A stretch of 64,000 bases of DNA. Origin: JAYFQE01 sp034927345 (GTDB taxonomy: Bacteria; Bacillota; Clostridia; Saccharofermentanales; UBA5734). A model generated the notes under the pieces. It saw nothing but the letters and a program-made list of their open reading frames with translations, was not told the DNA's origin and made no database searches. Every line of letters starts with the position of its first letter. The stretch's first letter is position 1. This document shows, in pieces, positions 1 through 9,128 of the stretch. The translations under genes and the position numbers were made by a program. The stretch is taken from positions 83,019 to 147,018 of the forward strand of contig JAYFQE010000018.1 of the NCBI GenBank assembly GCA_034927345.1. The letters run 5' to 3'.

Positions 1-1
1 C

Positions 2-1114
2 GCGGCCGGCCAATTTGCCAAGCTGCGCGAGCGCCAGCCCGACGGTCCGCTGATGTGCACGGAGTTCTGGAACGGCTGGTTCGATCATTGGAACGAAAAA
101 CATCATTCGCGCGATTATCAGGATGCCGCGAAGACTCTGGATGAGATCCTGGCTGCCGGCGCTTCCGTATCGGCATATATGTTCCACGGAGGAACCAATT
201 TCGGCTGGATGAACGGCGCCAACGATCTCGGCGTATACCAGCCGACCGTCAACAGCTATGACGATGACGCGCCTGTTAATGAATGCGGCGGCCTGACCCC
301 TAAATATAACGCGTTCCGCGCCGTGATCGCCAAATATGCCGCTTTGCCGGAATGCTCCGAACCGGCGGCTGTACCCCGTAAGAATTATGGCCGTCTGGCG
401 TTCACGGAATCGGCGGATCTTTTGGATAATCTGGACAATCTGGCTGAACCGGCGGCAATGACGATGCCGCTGCCGATGGAAAAACTGGGCCAGGGGTACG
501 GCTTTATCCTGTACCGGGCGCAGATCCGCGGCCCGCGTGAACTGCTGCCGGTCCGTTTCCAGGCTTTGCGCGACCGGGCGCATATTTTTGCCGACGGAGT
601 CTTTCAGGGCATCCAATATCGCAACGACGCTGAAGACGCAGTGGAACTGGCCATTCCGTCCAACGGCCTGCAAATGGATATTTTGGTTGAGAATATGGGC
701 CGCGCTAATTACGGATATTATCTGGCTGACCGCAAAGGCGCCGTCGGCGGCATACGGCTGGGTCAGGTCTTCGTATACCACTGGCTGGCTTATCCGCTGC
801 CGCTTGACGACTTGTCCGGTCTGCAATTCAAACCCGGTTTACAGCCTTTTAACGGACGGCCGCAATTTTTACGCGCCACGCTGCATCTCGATGAAAAACC
901 CTGCGATACTTTTGTAAAATTGCCCGGCTTCAAGAAAGGCGTCATTTTTATCAACGGCCGCGTCCTGAGCCGTTACTGGTCCATCGGGCCTCAAAGATCC
1001 GCTTATTTGCCGGCGCCGTTTCTCCGGGAAGGCGACAATGAGCTGATTGTCCTGGAATTGGACGGCCGGACAGAAGAGACGGTTTTGCTGGACGATCAGA
1101 TGGATCTGGGCTGA
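2..1114 (+). CDS. Glycoside hydrolase family 35 beta-galactosidase, 3' part
   Basis: The reading frame is open from the window edge, so the N-terminal part is missing. Near the visible start is TEFWNGWFDHW, the GH35 nucleophile region (Glu of TEF), followed by a Met-Phe-His-Gly-Gly-Thr-Asn-Phe stretch also typical of GH35. These retaining enzymes release terminal beta-galactose from oligosaccharides or glycans. The remaining roughly 300 residues are the C-terminal beta-sandwich domains usual for bacterial GH35. An internal Met at position 53 is not a plausible start because coding similarity continues upstream of it. No signal sequence can be judged because the 5' end is absent. Family call is firm; substrate is inferred. 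Confidence 0.88.
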   Translation, partial: AAGQFAKLRERQPDGPLMCTEFWNGWFDHWNEKHHSRDYQDAAKTLDEILAAGASVSAYMFHGGTNFGWMNGANDLGVYQPTVNSYDDDAPVNECGGLTPKYNAFRAVIAKYAALPECSEPAAVPRKNYGRLAFTESADLLDNLDNLAEPAAMTMPLPMEKLGQGYGFILYRAQIRGPRELLPVRFQALRDRAHIFADGVFQGIQYRNDAEDAVELAIPSNGLQMDILVENMGRANYGYYLADRKGAVGGIRLGQVFVYHWLAYPLPLDDLSGLQFKPGLQPFNGRPQFLRATLHLDEKPCDTFVKLPGFKKGVIFINGRVLSRYWSIGPQRSAYLPAPFLREGDNELIVLELDGRTEETVLLDDQMDLG

Positions 1115-1335
1115 CGGGATTATGGCGCGTATCGGGGCGTATCTTTGCCTGCCGGCTTTCGAACAGGCCCCCGGATCGTTGATGACCCGGGATGACCCGG
1201 CGGCCTTAATGGTTGTTCTTGATAAAGCAAGGCCATACAGGTAGAATAATTCTGTAGTGGATTCATAGCCAGGCCGATATCAGATCTGTTGACGATTCGC
1301 AATAATCAGGCTGATAAAGCGCAAAGGGACTCCTT

Positions 1336-1803
1336 ATGAAAAAGTATGTCATTATTGTCGCCGCCTTTATTGTTTTGGGCATTGTGGCGCTCGCTATACC
1401 GATGTGGATAAGATACGATTATATCCAGTACGAAAAGGATATACAGGCTCATGTACTGAGCTGCAGTAAAGGCGATTTGATCACTGAATACAAGGGTGAA
1501 AAGACCAAGGTTCTCGGTCAGAACATCAGCAAGCTGCAGACCATCATAACCGTATCGGAACGGTCGCTCGTCTTTTTCCGGCCGAGATATGATCCGGAAA
1601 CCGCTGTTAAGCTGGTCTTCCCGGATGAGGCCGAACTGGTGATTGTCGAGGATTCTGCCAAAACCGATAAAATCTATATCTTCTACCATCATCAATCGGC
1701 GAACCGCTGTTATGCCGTCGAAGGTTACGACGCATTTAAATGGATTACAGAAGCGATCAGTCCGGAAGGCATTTATCAGGCCAATGAGTTAATAACCGAA
1801 TGA
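1336..1803 (+). CDS. Small membrane-anchored protein of unknown function
   Basis: A 155-residue protein starting at ATG after AAAGGGACTCC. Residues about 5-25 form one hydrophobic segment (signal anchor), followed by a soluble, mixed-charge domain of about 125 residues presumably outside the membrane. I do not recognise the family. It stands alone between the GH35 gene and the liv promoter region, and no partner is suggested by position. The good ribosome binding site and the start next to it support a real gene. Confidence 0.6.
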   Translation: MKKYVIIVAAFIVLGIVALAIPMWIRYDYIQYEKDIQAHVLSCSKGDLITEYKGEKTKVLGQNISKLQTIITVSERSLVFFRPRYDPETAVKLVFPDEAELVIVEDSAKTDKIYIFYHHQSANRCYAVEGYDAFKWITEAISPEGIYQANELITE

Positions 1804-2083
1804 CAGTCCGGTTAATATTGATGTAGAATTCCAGTCGGACATCTTTCATCTGCGGATGCGTATCGGCTGAGTGATGTTATTTTCGCAGAACTGGCAGCGC
1901 TTTATCCGGGTTAATCCCCATAAATACACCGGCTGTTCATATTTGTTAACAATATGTTAAGAAAACGTAGAAAGCCCGGCCGGAGCCGGAACGGGAATCA
2001 CCTGCTTTAAAAACATTAATATTGTGTTGTGCAAAATGATCGTTTAAACGCAAAAAAGCCCGACAATCGAATGGCGACTAGGC
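1804..2083. other. Intergenic region upstream of the liv operon
   Basis: No gene is visible. The stretch is A+T-richer than its surroundings and holds a short GC-rich inverted repeat near 1977-1990 (CCGGC/GCCGG). Near 2055-2086 there is a weak AAGCC/GGCTT dyad that overlaps the -35 region of the promoter that follows. That dyad could be an operator or a minus-strand hairpin, but nothing identifies it as either. Confidence 0.4.
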
Positions 2084-2112
2084 TTGACAAGAAAGGCAAA
2101 TCAAGATAGAAT
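2084..2112 (+). promoter_or_regulatory. Sigma-A promoter of the liv operon
   Basis: TTGACA (2084-2089) and TAGAAT (2107-2112) are separated by 17 bases, a near-perfect housekeeping promoter. It lies 39 bases upstream of the livJ start codon, leaving a short leader. Confidence 0.8.
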
Positions 2113-2151
2113 TTTGTTGTCGTTTAATTTTACAGTAGAGGGGCGATTGTT

Positions 2152-3309
2152 ATGAAGAGAAATTTATGTATAATCCTGGCCGCTTGCCTGGCAATTATGG
2201 CATTAGCCGGCTGCTCGCAAGGATCCGGCAATTCGGCCAACGAGATCAAGATCGGCATAAACTATGAACTGTCCGGCAATGTGGCGACCTACGGCCAAAG
2301 CTCTGTCGACGGCATCATGATGGCTATCGATGAAATAAACGCCGCCGGCGGTGTTAACGGCAAGAAATTGGTTGCTGTCAAATATGACAACAAATCCGAG
2401 CCTGCCGAAGCGACAACGCTGGCCAATAAGCTGATTTCCCAGGATAAGGTTATCGCCATTCTGGGACCGGCGACTTCCGGTTCTTTTAAAGCGGAAATTC
2501 CGGTTGCCGATAAAAACAAGATCCCGGTTATTTCCGGTTCGGCAACGGCCGACGATGTGACCATCGATGCCAGCGGCTTGAAAGAATATGCGTTCCGCAT
2601 CTGCTATACCGACTCTTTCCAGGGAACCGCCATGGCTAATTTCTCCGCTAAAAACCTGAAGGCAACCAAAGCTGTCATTATCAAGGATAATTCCAGCGAC
2701 TATGCCAAAGGCCTGGCGGAAAACTTCACCAGCACATTTACCGCCGCAGGCGGCACCATTGTCGGCGAAGAAGCGTATGTTTCCAAGGATACGGACTTTA
2801 ACGCCATTTTAACCAAGATCAGAAGCCTGGATTTCGATGTCATATATCTGCCCGGCTATTATGAAGAAGCCGGCCTGATCATTAAACAGGCCCGCGCTCT
2901 GGGCATTGACGCTCCGATCCTCGGCGCCGACGGTTTCGATTCTCCGTCGCTGGCGGAACTGGCCGGAACCGATGCTCTGAATAATGTTTATTTCACTAAC
3001 CATTATTCTTCTTTGGACAAGGATCCCACCGTTACCAATTTCATCGCGGCTTTTAAAGCCAAATACAATAAAGAACCCGACGCTTTCAATGCTCTGGGCT
3101 ACGATCTGGCCAAATTCCTGGCCGATGCGATCAAACGCTGCGACAAGCTTGATGGCGAAACGCTGAAGAATGCCTTGGCATCAACCAAAGATTTTACCGG
3201 CGTTACCGGTTCATTCAGCATTGATGAGAACCATAACCCCATAAAAGCGATCGTTGTTGTCGGCTTGAAAGACGGCGTTCAGGATTCTGCAGTCAAGGTT
3301 GAGTCTTGA
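2152..3309 (+). CDS. livJ: Branched-chain amino acid ABC transporter substrate-binding lipoprotein
   Basis: A 385-residue type 1 periplasmic-binding-fold protein. The N-terminus has a hydrophobic signal peptide ending in the lipobox LAGC (Cys at about residue 21), so it is lipid-anchored on the outer face of the membrane. The mature start with KIGINYELSGNVATYG and the later GPATSGS segment are typical of LivJ/HAAT proteins that bind Leu, Ile, Val or other hydrophobic amino acids. It is the first gene of livJHMGF, preceded by AGAGGGGC and a strong promoter, and followed by 122 bases before livH. The exact ligand cannot be read from sequence. Confidence 0.92.
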   Translation: MKRNLCIILAACLAIMALAGCSQGSGNSANEIKIGINYELSGNVATYGQSSVDGIMMAIDEINAAGGVNGKKLVAVKYDNKSEPAEATTLANKLISQDKVIAILGPATSGSFKAEIPVADKNKIPVISGSATADDVTIDASGLKEYAFRICYTDSFQGTAMANFSAKNLKATKAVIIKDNSSDYAKGLAENFTSTFTAAGGTIVGEEAYVSKDTDFNAILTKIRSLDFDVIYLPGYYEEAGLIIKQARALGIDAPILGADGFDSPSLAELAGTDALNNVYFTNHYSSLDKDPTVTNFIAAFKAKYNKEPDAFNALGYDLAKFLADAIKRCDKLDGETLKNALASTKDFTGVTGSFSIDENHNPIKAIVVVGLKDGVQDSAVKVES

Positions 3310-3431
3310 CCTAAGCTGATTATCGGTTAGCTTGTAAAAGCATATTTAAACGGATAGTACGAGGGTGGACAGCGCTTCACCCTCGCTTCTCTGTCCAAGG
3401 ATCATGACTGGGAAGCGTTGGGGGATGTATC

Positions 3432-4316
3432 ATGGAACAGTTTTTACAGCAGGTCATCAACGGGTTGTCCCTGGGCAGCATTTATGCTCTGATCGCTCTG
3501 GGATATACAATGGTTTATGGCATCATCAAATTAATCAATTTCGCTCATTGCGATGTCTACATGATTGGCGCCTACGCCGGTTATTATGCCATGACTGTGC
3601 TGAAGTTGGGCATCATACCGTCCTTGCTGATTGCTATGGCTGTCTGTACGCTGATGGGTGTCGTCATTGAGAAGATCGCCTATAAACCTTTGCGCAATGC
3701 CTCGCGCATCGCTATCCTGATTACAGCTATCGGCGTTTCTCTATTCCTGGAATATGGCACCATGTTTTTTGTCAAAGCCAATGTGCGCGCCTATCCGGAA
3801 ATGACCGGCTGGATCGCCGAAAGTTATCATTTCGGCGGCGTAAGCATTACGGCGCAGCAGATCCTCATTCTGGCGATTACCATTTCCCTGATGATCGTCC
3901 TGCAGTTCATTGTAAAACGGACCAGGATCGGTAAAGCCATGCGGGCCGTTTCGCTCGACCGCGATGCCGCGGAACTGATGGGCATCAATGTCGATTCCAC
4001 GATTTCGTTCACTTTTGCCCTGGGATCGGCTCTGGCCGGCGCCGCCGGCGTTTTGGTCGGCATCTATTATAATTCGATCAACCCTTTGATGGGCGTCCTG
4101 CCGGGGCTGAAAGCCTTTGTCGCCGCTGTGTTCGGCGGAATCGGGCTGATTCCGGGCGCCATGATCGGCGGCTTTTTCATTGGCACGGTCGAAGTTTTAG
4201 TATCCGGTTACGGCAACTCCATGTATAAAGACGCGGTTGTTTTTGCAATTCTGATCCTGATTTTAATTGTCAAACCCGCCGGCCTGCTTGGCAAAAATAC
4301 CAGAGAGAAGGTGTAA
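3432..4316 (+). CDS. livH: Branched-chain amino acid ABC transporter permease LivH
   Basis: A 294-residue integral membrane protein with about eight hydrophobic segments. The N-terminal GLSLGSIYALIALGYTMVYG segment is the hallmark of LivH permeases, with the conserved LINFAHCDVYMIGAY loop next. It forms the transmembrane channel together with LivM. It lies in order between the binding protein and LivM, as in other liv operons. Length is normal for the family. Confidence 0.93.
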   Translation: MEQFLQQVINGLSLGSIYALIALGYTMVYGIIKLINFAHCDVYMIGAYAGYYAMTVLKLGIIPSLLIAMAVCTLMGVVIEKIAYKPLRNASRIAILITAIGVSLFLEYGTMFFVKANVRAYPEMTGWIAESYHFGGVSITAQQILILAITISLMIVLQFIVKRTRIGKAMRAVSLDRDAAELMGINVDSTISFTFALGSALAGAAGVLVGIYYNSINPLMGVLPGLKAFVAAVFGGIGLIPGAMIGGFFIGTVEVLVSGYGNSMYKDAVVFAILILILIVKPAGLLGKNTREKV

Positions 4317-4320
4317 GCGC

Positions 4321-5289
4321 TTGAAAAAACTGATGAATCATCCTGCCTTACGAAAGCTTCTCCTGATTGTCCTGACCTATGCCGTCGTGGAAATCCTGAT
4401 TTTGACCGGCGTGATCAATGATTACCTGCAAGCAACCCTGGCAACAATCTGCATCAATATCATTCTGGCTGTCAGCCTGAACCTGATCACCGGCTTTACC
4501 GGTCAGTTTTCTTTAGGACATGCCGGATTTATGGCGATCGGCGCCTATATTTGCGCGATGATCACCACACGGTATCCAAGCATTCCGGGATTTTTGCTGG
4601 GTGTTTTCGCCGGCGCTTTGTCCGCGGCGATCATCGGCTGCCTGGTTGGCTTGCCGACCTTGCGTTTGCGCGGCGATTATCTGGCTATTGCCACATTGGG
4701 TATGGCCGAAATCATCCGGATCATTTTCCTGAATCTGGAAATCACGAACGGCGCGGCCGGCCTGAATGGGATTCCGCAGTTTGTCAATTTCAATTGGTTG
4801 TATTTATTTACAGCCGGTACCGTGGTCGTGATCACTTTTTTCTTACGTTCATCGCCCGGACGCTGCTGTATTTCTATCCGCGAAGATGAGATAGCGGCAG
4901 AAGCCATGGGTATCAATACCACAAAATACAAAGTGCTGTCCTTTACGACCGGCGCGTTCTTCGCCGGCATCGCCGGCGCTTTATATGCATCGTATTTCTA
5001 CTTTATCAAACCGGACTTGTTTGGCTTCCTGAAATCAATCGATGTTCTGGTGATCGTTGTACTGGGCGGATTGGGCAGCATCTCCGGCTCGATCATCGCT
5101 GCCATTTTACTGGCCTTGATATCAACCTATCTGCAGTCTTTTCCGGAATTGCGCATCGTCATTTATGCCGCCATGCTTGTCGTCATCATGTTATTCAGGC
5201 CACAAGGCCTGATGGGTTCAAAAGAACTTTCGCTTTCCCTGTTTAAAAACTGGGGCGATAAGCTGAAGCTAAAGAAAGAGAGGCCATAA
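4321..5289 (+). CDS. livM: Branched-chain amino acid ABC transporter permease LivM
   Basis: A 322-residue multi-pass membrane protein, the second permease of the importer. It contains the family motifs SLNLITGFTGQFSLGHAGF and LGGLGSISGSI, the latter near the ATPase contact loop. I place the start at TTG 4321, four bases after the livH stop and behind AGAGAAGGTG. An ATG at 4333 is the alternative, and the in-frame ATG further upstream would overlap livH by 50 bases. It is followed three bases later by livG. Confidence 0.92.
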   Translation: MKKLMNHPALRKLLLIVLTYAVVEILILTGVINDYLQATLATICINIILAVSLNLITGFTGQFSLGHAGFMAIGAYICAMITTRYPSIPGFLLGVFAGALSAAIIGCLVGLPTLRLRGDYLAIATLGMAEIIRIIFLNLEITNGAAGLNGIPQFVNFNWLYLFTAGTVVVITFFLRSSPGRCCISIREDEIAAEAMGINTTKYKVLSFTTGAFFAGIAGALYASYFYFIKPDLFGFLKSIDVLVIVVLGGLGSISGSIIAAILLALISTYLQSFPELRIVIYAAMLVVIMLFRPQGLMGSKELSLSLFKNWGDKLKLKKERP

Positions 5290-5292
5290 GCG

Positions 5293-6078
5293 ATGGATAT
5301 ACTCTCAGTAACGGCATTGACGAAATCTTTCGGCGGGCTTACGGCTGTATCCAATGTTGACCTGACCATCAAGGAAGGCGAACTGGTTGGTTTGATCGGT
5401 CCCAACGGCGCCGGAAAAACGACTGTTTTCAATTTGCTGACCGGCGTTTATCTGCCGACATCCGGCTCGATTATTTTGAATAAAGACGGCGTGTCCCGGA
5501 AAATTCAGGGCTTGAAGCCTTATACCATCTGTAAGGAAGGTATTGCCAGAACCTTTCAGAATATCCGCCTGTTCCGGGAACTGACTGTACTCGACAATGT
5601 ACGCAGCGCCATGCATCAGAATGCGAATTATAGTTTGCTGTCGTCTTTCTTGCATATCCCGCCTTATTCCAGAGTAGAGAAGGAAATTTATCAAAAGGCG
5701 ATCGATTTGCTGACCATTTTCAAATTAGATGCCAAGAAGGATGAATTAGCGAAAAACCTGCCTTACGGTGAGCAGAGGAAGCTGGAAATTGCCCGCGCTT
5801 TGGCCACAAATCCGATTTTGCTTCTGCTGGATGAACCGGCGGCGGGCATGAATCCGGTTGAGACAGCGCAACTGACCGAACTCATTGACTGGATACGGAC
5901 TGAATTCAAACTGACGATTTTATTAATCGAACATGATATGTCTCTGGTCATGAAAATCTGCGAGCGGATTTATGTTCTGGATTATGGCATGGTTATCGCC
6001 GAAGGAACACCGGATGCGATCAAGTCGAATAAGCGGGTCATCGAAGCCTATCTGGGGGAGGAAGCCGTAAATGCTTGA
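5293..6078 (+). CDS. livG: Branched-chain amino acid ABC transporter ATPase LivG
   Basis: A 261-residue ABC ATPase with Walker A GPNGAGKTT (about residue 36), the LivG-type ARTFQNIRLF Q-loop, signature LPYGEQRKLEIARAL, and Walker B LLLLDEPAAG. In this family the signature is often LSYG or PYG rather than LSGGQ, as here. It hydrolyses ATP on the cytoplasmic side of LivH/LivM. The 3' end overlaps livF by 8 bases, which implies coupled translation. Confidence 0.94.
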   Translation: MDILSVTALTKSFGGLTAVSNVDLTIKEGELVGLIGPNGAGKTTVFNLLTGVYLPTSGSIILNKDGVSRKIQGLKPYTICKEGIARTFQNIRLFRELTVLDNVRSAMHQNANYSLLSSFLHIPPYSRVEKEIYQKAIDLLTIFKLDAKKDELAKNLPYGEQRKLEIARALATNPILLLLDEPAAGMNPVETAQLTELIDWIRTEFKLTILLIEHDMSLVMKICERIYVLDYGMVIAEGTPDAIKSNKRVIEAYLGEEAVNA

Positions 6079-6775
6079 ATTAAATCACATTAATGTGCAT
6101 TTCGGCGTTATACACGCGCTGAAGGATGTGTCGCTGAATGTCGGCGCCGGTGAAATCGTAACCCTGATCGGCGCCAACGGCGCCGGCAAGACAACTACCC
6201 TGCGAACGATCTCCGGCCTGAAGAAGGCGTCGGGCGGGACTATCCTGTTCGAAGGCAAAGACATTACCAATATGTCCGCCCGCGACCGTGTCAAACTGGG
6301 CATATCGCAAGTTCCGGAAGGACGACGTATTTTTTCGGAAATGACGGTATTGGAAAATCTTGAGTTGGGCGCTTATCTCAGCCGGGACAAAAAGCAGATC
6401 AGCCAGGATATGAAGAGCGTTTTTGAACGGTTTCCCATCCTGGCCGACCGCAAAAAACAAGCCGCCGGCACTTTATCGGGCGGCGAACAGCAGATGCTGG
6501 CCATGGGCCGCGCCCTGATGAGCCGTCCGCGCATGTTGTTTCTTGATGAACCGTCGATGGGCCTTGCTCCTTTGCTTGTACAGGAAATATTTGATATTAT
6601 CAAGCAAATTAACGCCGGCGGCACCACAATTTTACTGGTCGAGCAAAATGCGCGCATGGCCTTGCAAATTGCCAATCGCGCCTATGTTCTCGAGACGGGA
6701 TCCATTGTTCTGTCAGGAACCGGTACGGAATTAATGCAAAGTGATGATATTAAAAAAGCTTATTTAGGAGGGTAA
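6071..6775 (+). CDS. livF: Branched-chain amino acid ABC transporter ATPase LivF
   Basis: A 234-residue ABC ATPase, the partner of LivG. Walker A is GANGAGKTT, the signature is LSGGEQQMLAMGRAL and Walker B is MLFLDEPSMGLAP. Length and motifs are those of LivF. The start overlaps the end of livG and the gene is followed five bases later by the CBS-ACT gene, so all six genes probably share one transcript. Confidence 0.94.
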   Translation: MLELNHINVHFGVIHALKDVSLNVGAGEIVTLIGANGAGKTTTLRTISGLKKASGGTILFEGKDITNMSARDRVKLGISQVPEGRRIFSEMTVLENLELGAYLSRDKKQISQDMKSVFERFPILADRKKQAAGTLSGGEQQMLAMGRALMSRPRMLFLDEPSMGLAPLLVQEIFDIIKQINAGGTTILLVEQNARMALQIANRAYVLETGSIVLSGTGTELMQSDDIKKAYLGG

Positions 6776-6780
6776 CGTTT

Positions 6781-7422
6781 ATGTTTGTCAGGAACAAGAT
6801 GACCTCAAATCCGTTTACCATCTCCCCGGATCAGACGATTCCGGAGGCTGAAGCGCTCATCACGCGCAATGGAATCAAGCGGCTGCCGGTCTTAAAAAAC
6901 GGCAAACTGGTGGGAATCGTTTCCAAAAACGATATCATGCGCGCGTCTCCATCCAAGGCGACGGCATTGAGCATGAATGAACTGACCTATCTGTTGGCCA
7001 AAACTAAAATCAGCAGCATTATGACTAAGAATCCCCTGACCATTAGTCCGGGAGCGCTGCTCGAAGAAGCCGCTATCCTGATGCGCGACCATGATGTCGG
7101 TTGTCTGCCGGTCCTTGAGGGGGAGACACTGGTCGGCATCATAACGGAAAGCGATATTCTGGATTCATTCATCGAATTATTGGGTTTTCGCGAACCAGGA
7201 ACCCGCCTGACCATAGAAGCGGAAGACGCGCCGGGCATTTTATCCCATCTGGCCAGTATTTTCGGCCAGTTCAACGCCAATATCACCCATGTCGCCGTAT
7301 ATCGCGGCGCTTTTGGTAAAAGTGATGTCGTGGTCGGCACCAACGCTCTCGATACTCATGAGATCGAACGATCAATCGAAGAAAAAGGCTACAAGATTCT
7401 TTATAAACTGCAAAATAAATAA
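6781..7422 (+). CDS. CBS-CBS-ACT domain protein linked to the liv operon
   Basis: A 213-residue soluble protein. Residues about 1-60 and 75-130 form a pair of CBS domains (the phrases NGIKRLPVL and HDVGCLPVL, each followed by a GI(V/I) strand). Residues about 140-210 form an ACT domain starting at GTRLTIEAEDAPGILSHL. CBS pairs bind adenosyl ligands and ACT domains bind amino acids, so the protein is a likely sensor of energy state and an amino acid. Position as last gene of the liv operon, behind AGGAGGGT, suggests it reports on the imported substrate. It may bind Leu, Ile or Val; this is inference. Confidence 0.85.
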   Translation: MFVRNKMTSNPFTISPDQTIPEAEALITRNGIKRLPVLKNGKLVGIVSKNDIMRASPSKATALSMNELTYLLAKTKISSIMTKNPLTISPGALLEEAAILMRDHDVGCLPVLEGETLVGIITESDILDSFIELLGFREPGTRLTIEAEDAPGILSHLASIFGQFNANITHVAVYRGAFGKSDVVVGTNALDTHEIERSIEEKGYKILYKLQNK

Positions 7423-7435
7423 TCAGTCCGGAAAA

Positions 7436-7509
7436 TCCCCCTCTGATTCGCCGGCGGGGGAATGTCCGGCCTAAGGTATCGTCCGGGCGGCAGATTCAGG
7501 CGCCCGGAC
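7436..7509 (+). terminator. Hairpin pair, probable end of the liv operon
   Basis: Two stem-loops follow the CBS-ACT gene: TCCCCC/GGGGGA (7436-7461) and a perfect 9-bp stem GTCCGGGCG/CGCCCGGAC (7481-7509). The second is followed by GGTCTTTACG, not a long T run, so termination efficiency is uncertain. The remainder of the gap to 7775 holds no recognised feature. Confidence 0.55.
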
Positions 7510-7775
7510 GGGTCTTTACGCTAGTCGCCGCAAAAAATAGGATACCGGGACTGCCGGATGTTACCGGCAACAATCACAAAAATGTCCGTTGAAATCCAAA
7601 TCTATTCGCTTGAACAGAGAAAGTTGGTTTATCAGTAAAAAGGGCATAGACAGGAACCAATAACTATGAAATAGTATGCTGGTAGGGGTACACTTGATTC
7701 AGGATTCATGACTCTGCAATCTGTCCATCCGGGCCTGAAGGCCAAAAATCTTGGTATAGGAGTGTGTGCCTGCAC

Positions 7776-9113
7776 ATGGGTTTGCTGAAGAATAGATGGA
7801 AATATTCGGATTTTTTCAGACTTTTTAATTTCCGCGATGAGCATTCGGTCGGCAGAAGCATTCTGCTGGCCAATACATTGATCACCACCGTTGCGAACAT
7901 ATTCGTTAGCGGCGTTTTTTATACCGGATTTTTAACAGTCAGCGGCATAGATATCGTCCGGGTCGGCATTATTACGTTTATACCCTATATCGCCTGGGGT
8001 TTCAGCTTGCTTTCGCCTGTCCTGTTAAGCAAGTTCAAACGCAGGCGCGGATTGCTGCTTTTTAACCACATCTTCTATTATGCCTGCGTCGTCCTGGCAA
8101 CGACGGTCATGCCGGCTTTTGTCGCCGACTACAACCAGCGGACAATCTGGTTTGCCATATTTCTGTTTGCAGGCAATGTGTTAAACGCCCTGGTTGGTTC
8201 GGGGACGACAGCCTGGCATATCCATTTCCTGCCGGATGGCGATGACCGCAATATTTTCTTTTCCTATTCGAATCTGATCAGTACGGTGGTCGGTACCGTC
8301 GTGGCTATCGCATCATCGGTCTTTGCCGATTCGCTTACCGGTTCGCCGCAGCAAGGACAGATTATCACCATCCTCAGGATGGTGGCGCTGGTTTTGTTTA
8401 TTCTTTGCGGATTGCTGCTGTATCTGGTTCCCCAGGAATATCCCTATCCGAAATCGGCCGATAAGAAAGTGTCTGTTCTGGATATCATCACCGTACCGAT
8501 CCATTCGAAGAAATTTCTGCTGACGGCTTTAATTGTCATGCTCTGGAACGCCGTGAGCAGTTTGAACGGCAGCACTTGGAGCTATTATGTTCTGAATACG
8601 GTCGGCGTCGGTTATACCTATATGTACATCGGTTCGGTTGTCAGCGCCTTGGGCAGCGTTTTTCTCCTGAAATACTGGCGGCGGGCGATCAATTACTATT
8701 CCTGGTTTACCATTCTGCTGGTTACGGTTTTTGTCACCGGCCTGATGGAGTTCCCGATCGGCTTTTCGACCAGCAGCACCAAATGGGTTTATGTGGTTGT
8801 CAGCATTATCCAGGGCCTCAACGCCGTAGGCACCAGCCTGGTTTTTGCCAACTTGTTTTACATTAATCTTCCTCACGGCAATATGGATATTTTTATAACT
8901 TTCTGGAACCTTACCGCCAACATCAGCGCTCTGATCGGATCTGTCGCCGGAACCTGGTTTATTTCTGTGACTGAACCTCACGGCCCCTGGATGATTCTGG
9001 GGCTGCCTTTCTACGGCTCGCAGTTCTTAGTCTGGATCAAATTCATCTTGCTGATGGGCGTATGCGTTTATATTAAATTGATTATACCCCATATCCAGCC
9101 GGATAGGGATTAG
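7776..9113 (+). CDS. Major facilitator superfamily transporter
   Basis: A protein of about 445 residues with roughly 11-12 hydrophobic segments spread over its length, consistent with the MFS fold. No signature fixes the substrate. I use ATG 7776 as start: TAGGAG lies 13 bases upstream, while the in-frame GTG at 7764 is too close to it. It ends 15 bases before the ACT-MBL gene, so the two are probably cotranscribed. The short loops and lack of a soluble domain argue against an ABC permease or sensor. Confidence 0.72.
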   Translation: MGLLKNRWKYSDFFRLFNFRDEHSVGRSILLANTLITTVANIFVSGVFYTGFLTVSGIDIVRVGIITFIPYIAWGFSLLSPVLLSKFKRRRGLLLFNHIFYYACVVLATTVMPAFVADYNQRTIWFAIFLFAGNVLNALVGSGTTAWHIHFLPDGDDRNIFFSYSNLISTVVGTVVAIASSVFADSLTGSPQQGQIITILRMVALVLFILCGLLLYLVPQEYPYPKSADKKVSVLDIITVPIHSKKFLLTALIVMLWNAVSSLNGSTWSYYVLNTVGVGYTYMYIGSVVSALGSVFLLKYWRRAINYYSWFTILLVTVFVTGLMEFPIGFSTSSTKWVYVVVSIIQGLNAVGTSLVFANLFYINLPHGNMDIFITFWNLTANISALIGSVAGTWFISVTEPHGPWMILGLPFYGSQFLVWIKFILLMGVCVYIKLIIPHIQPDRD

Positions 9114-9128
9114 CGCGGAGATGATTGC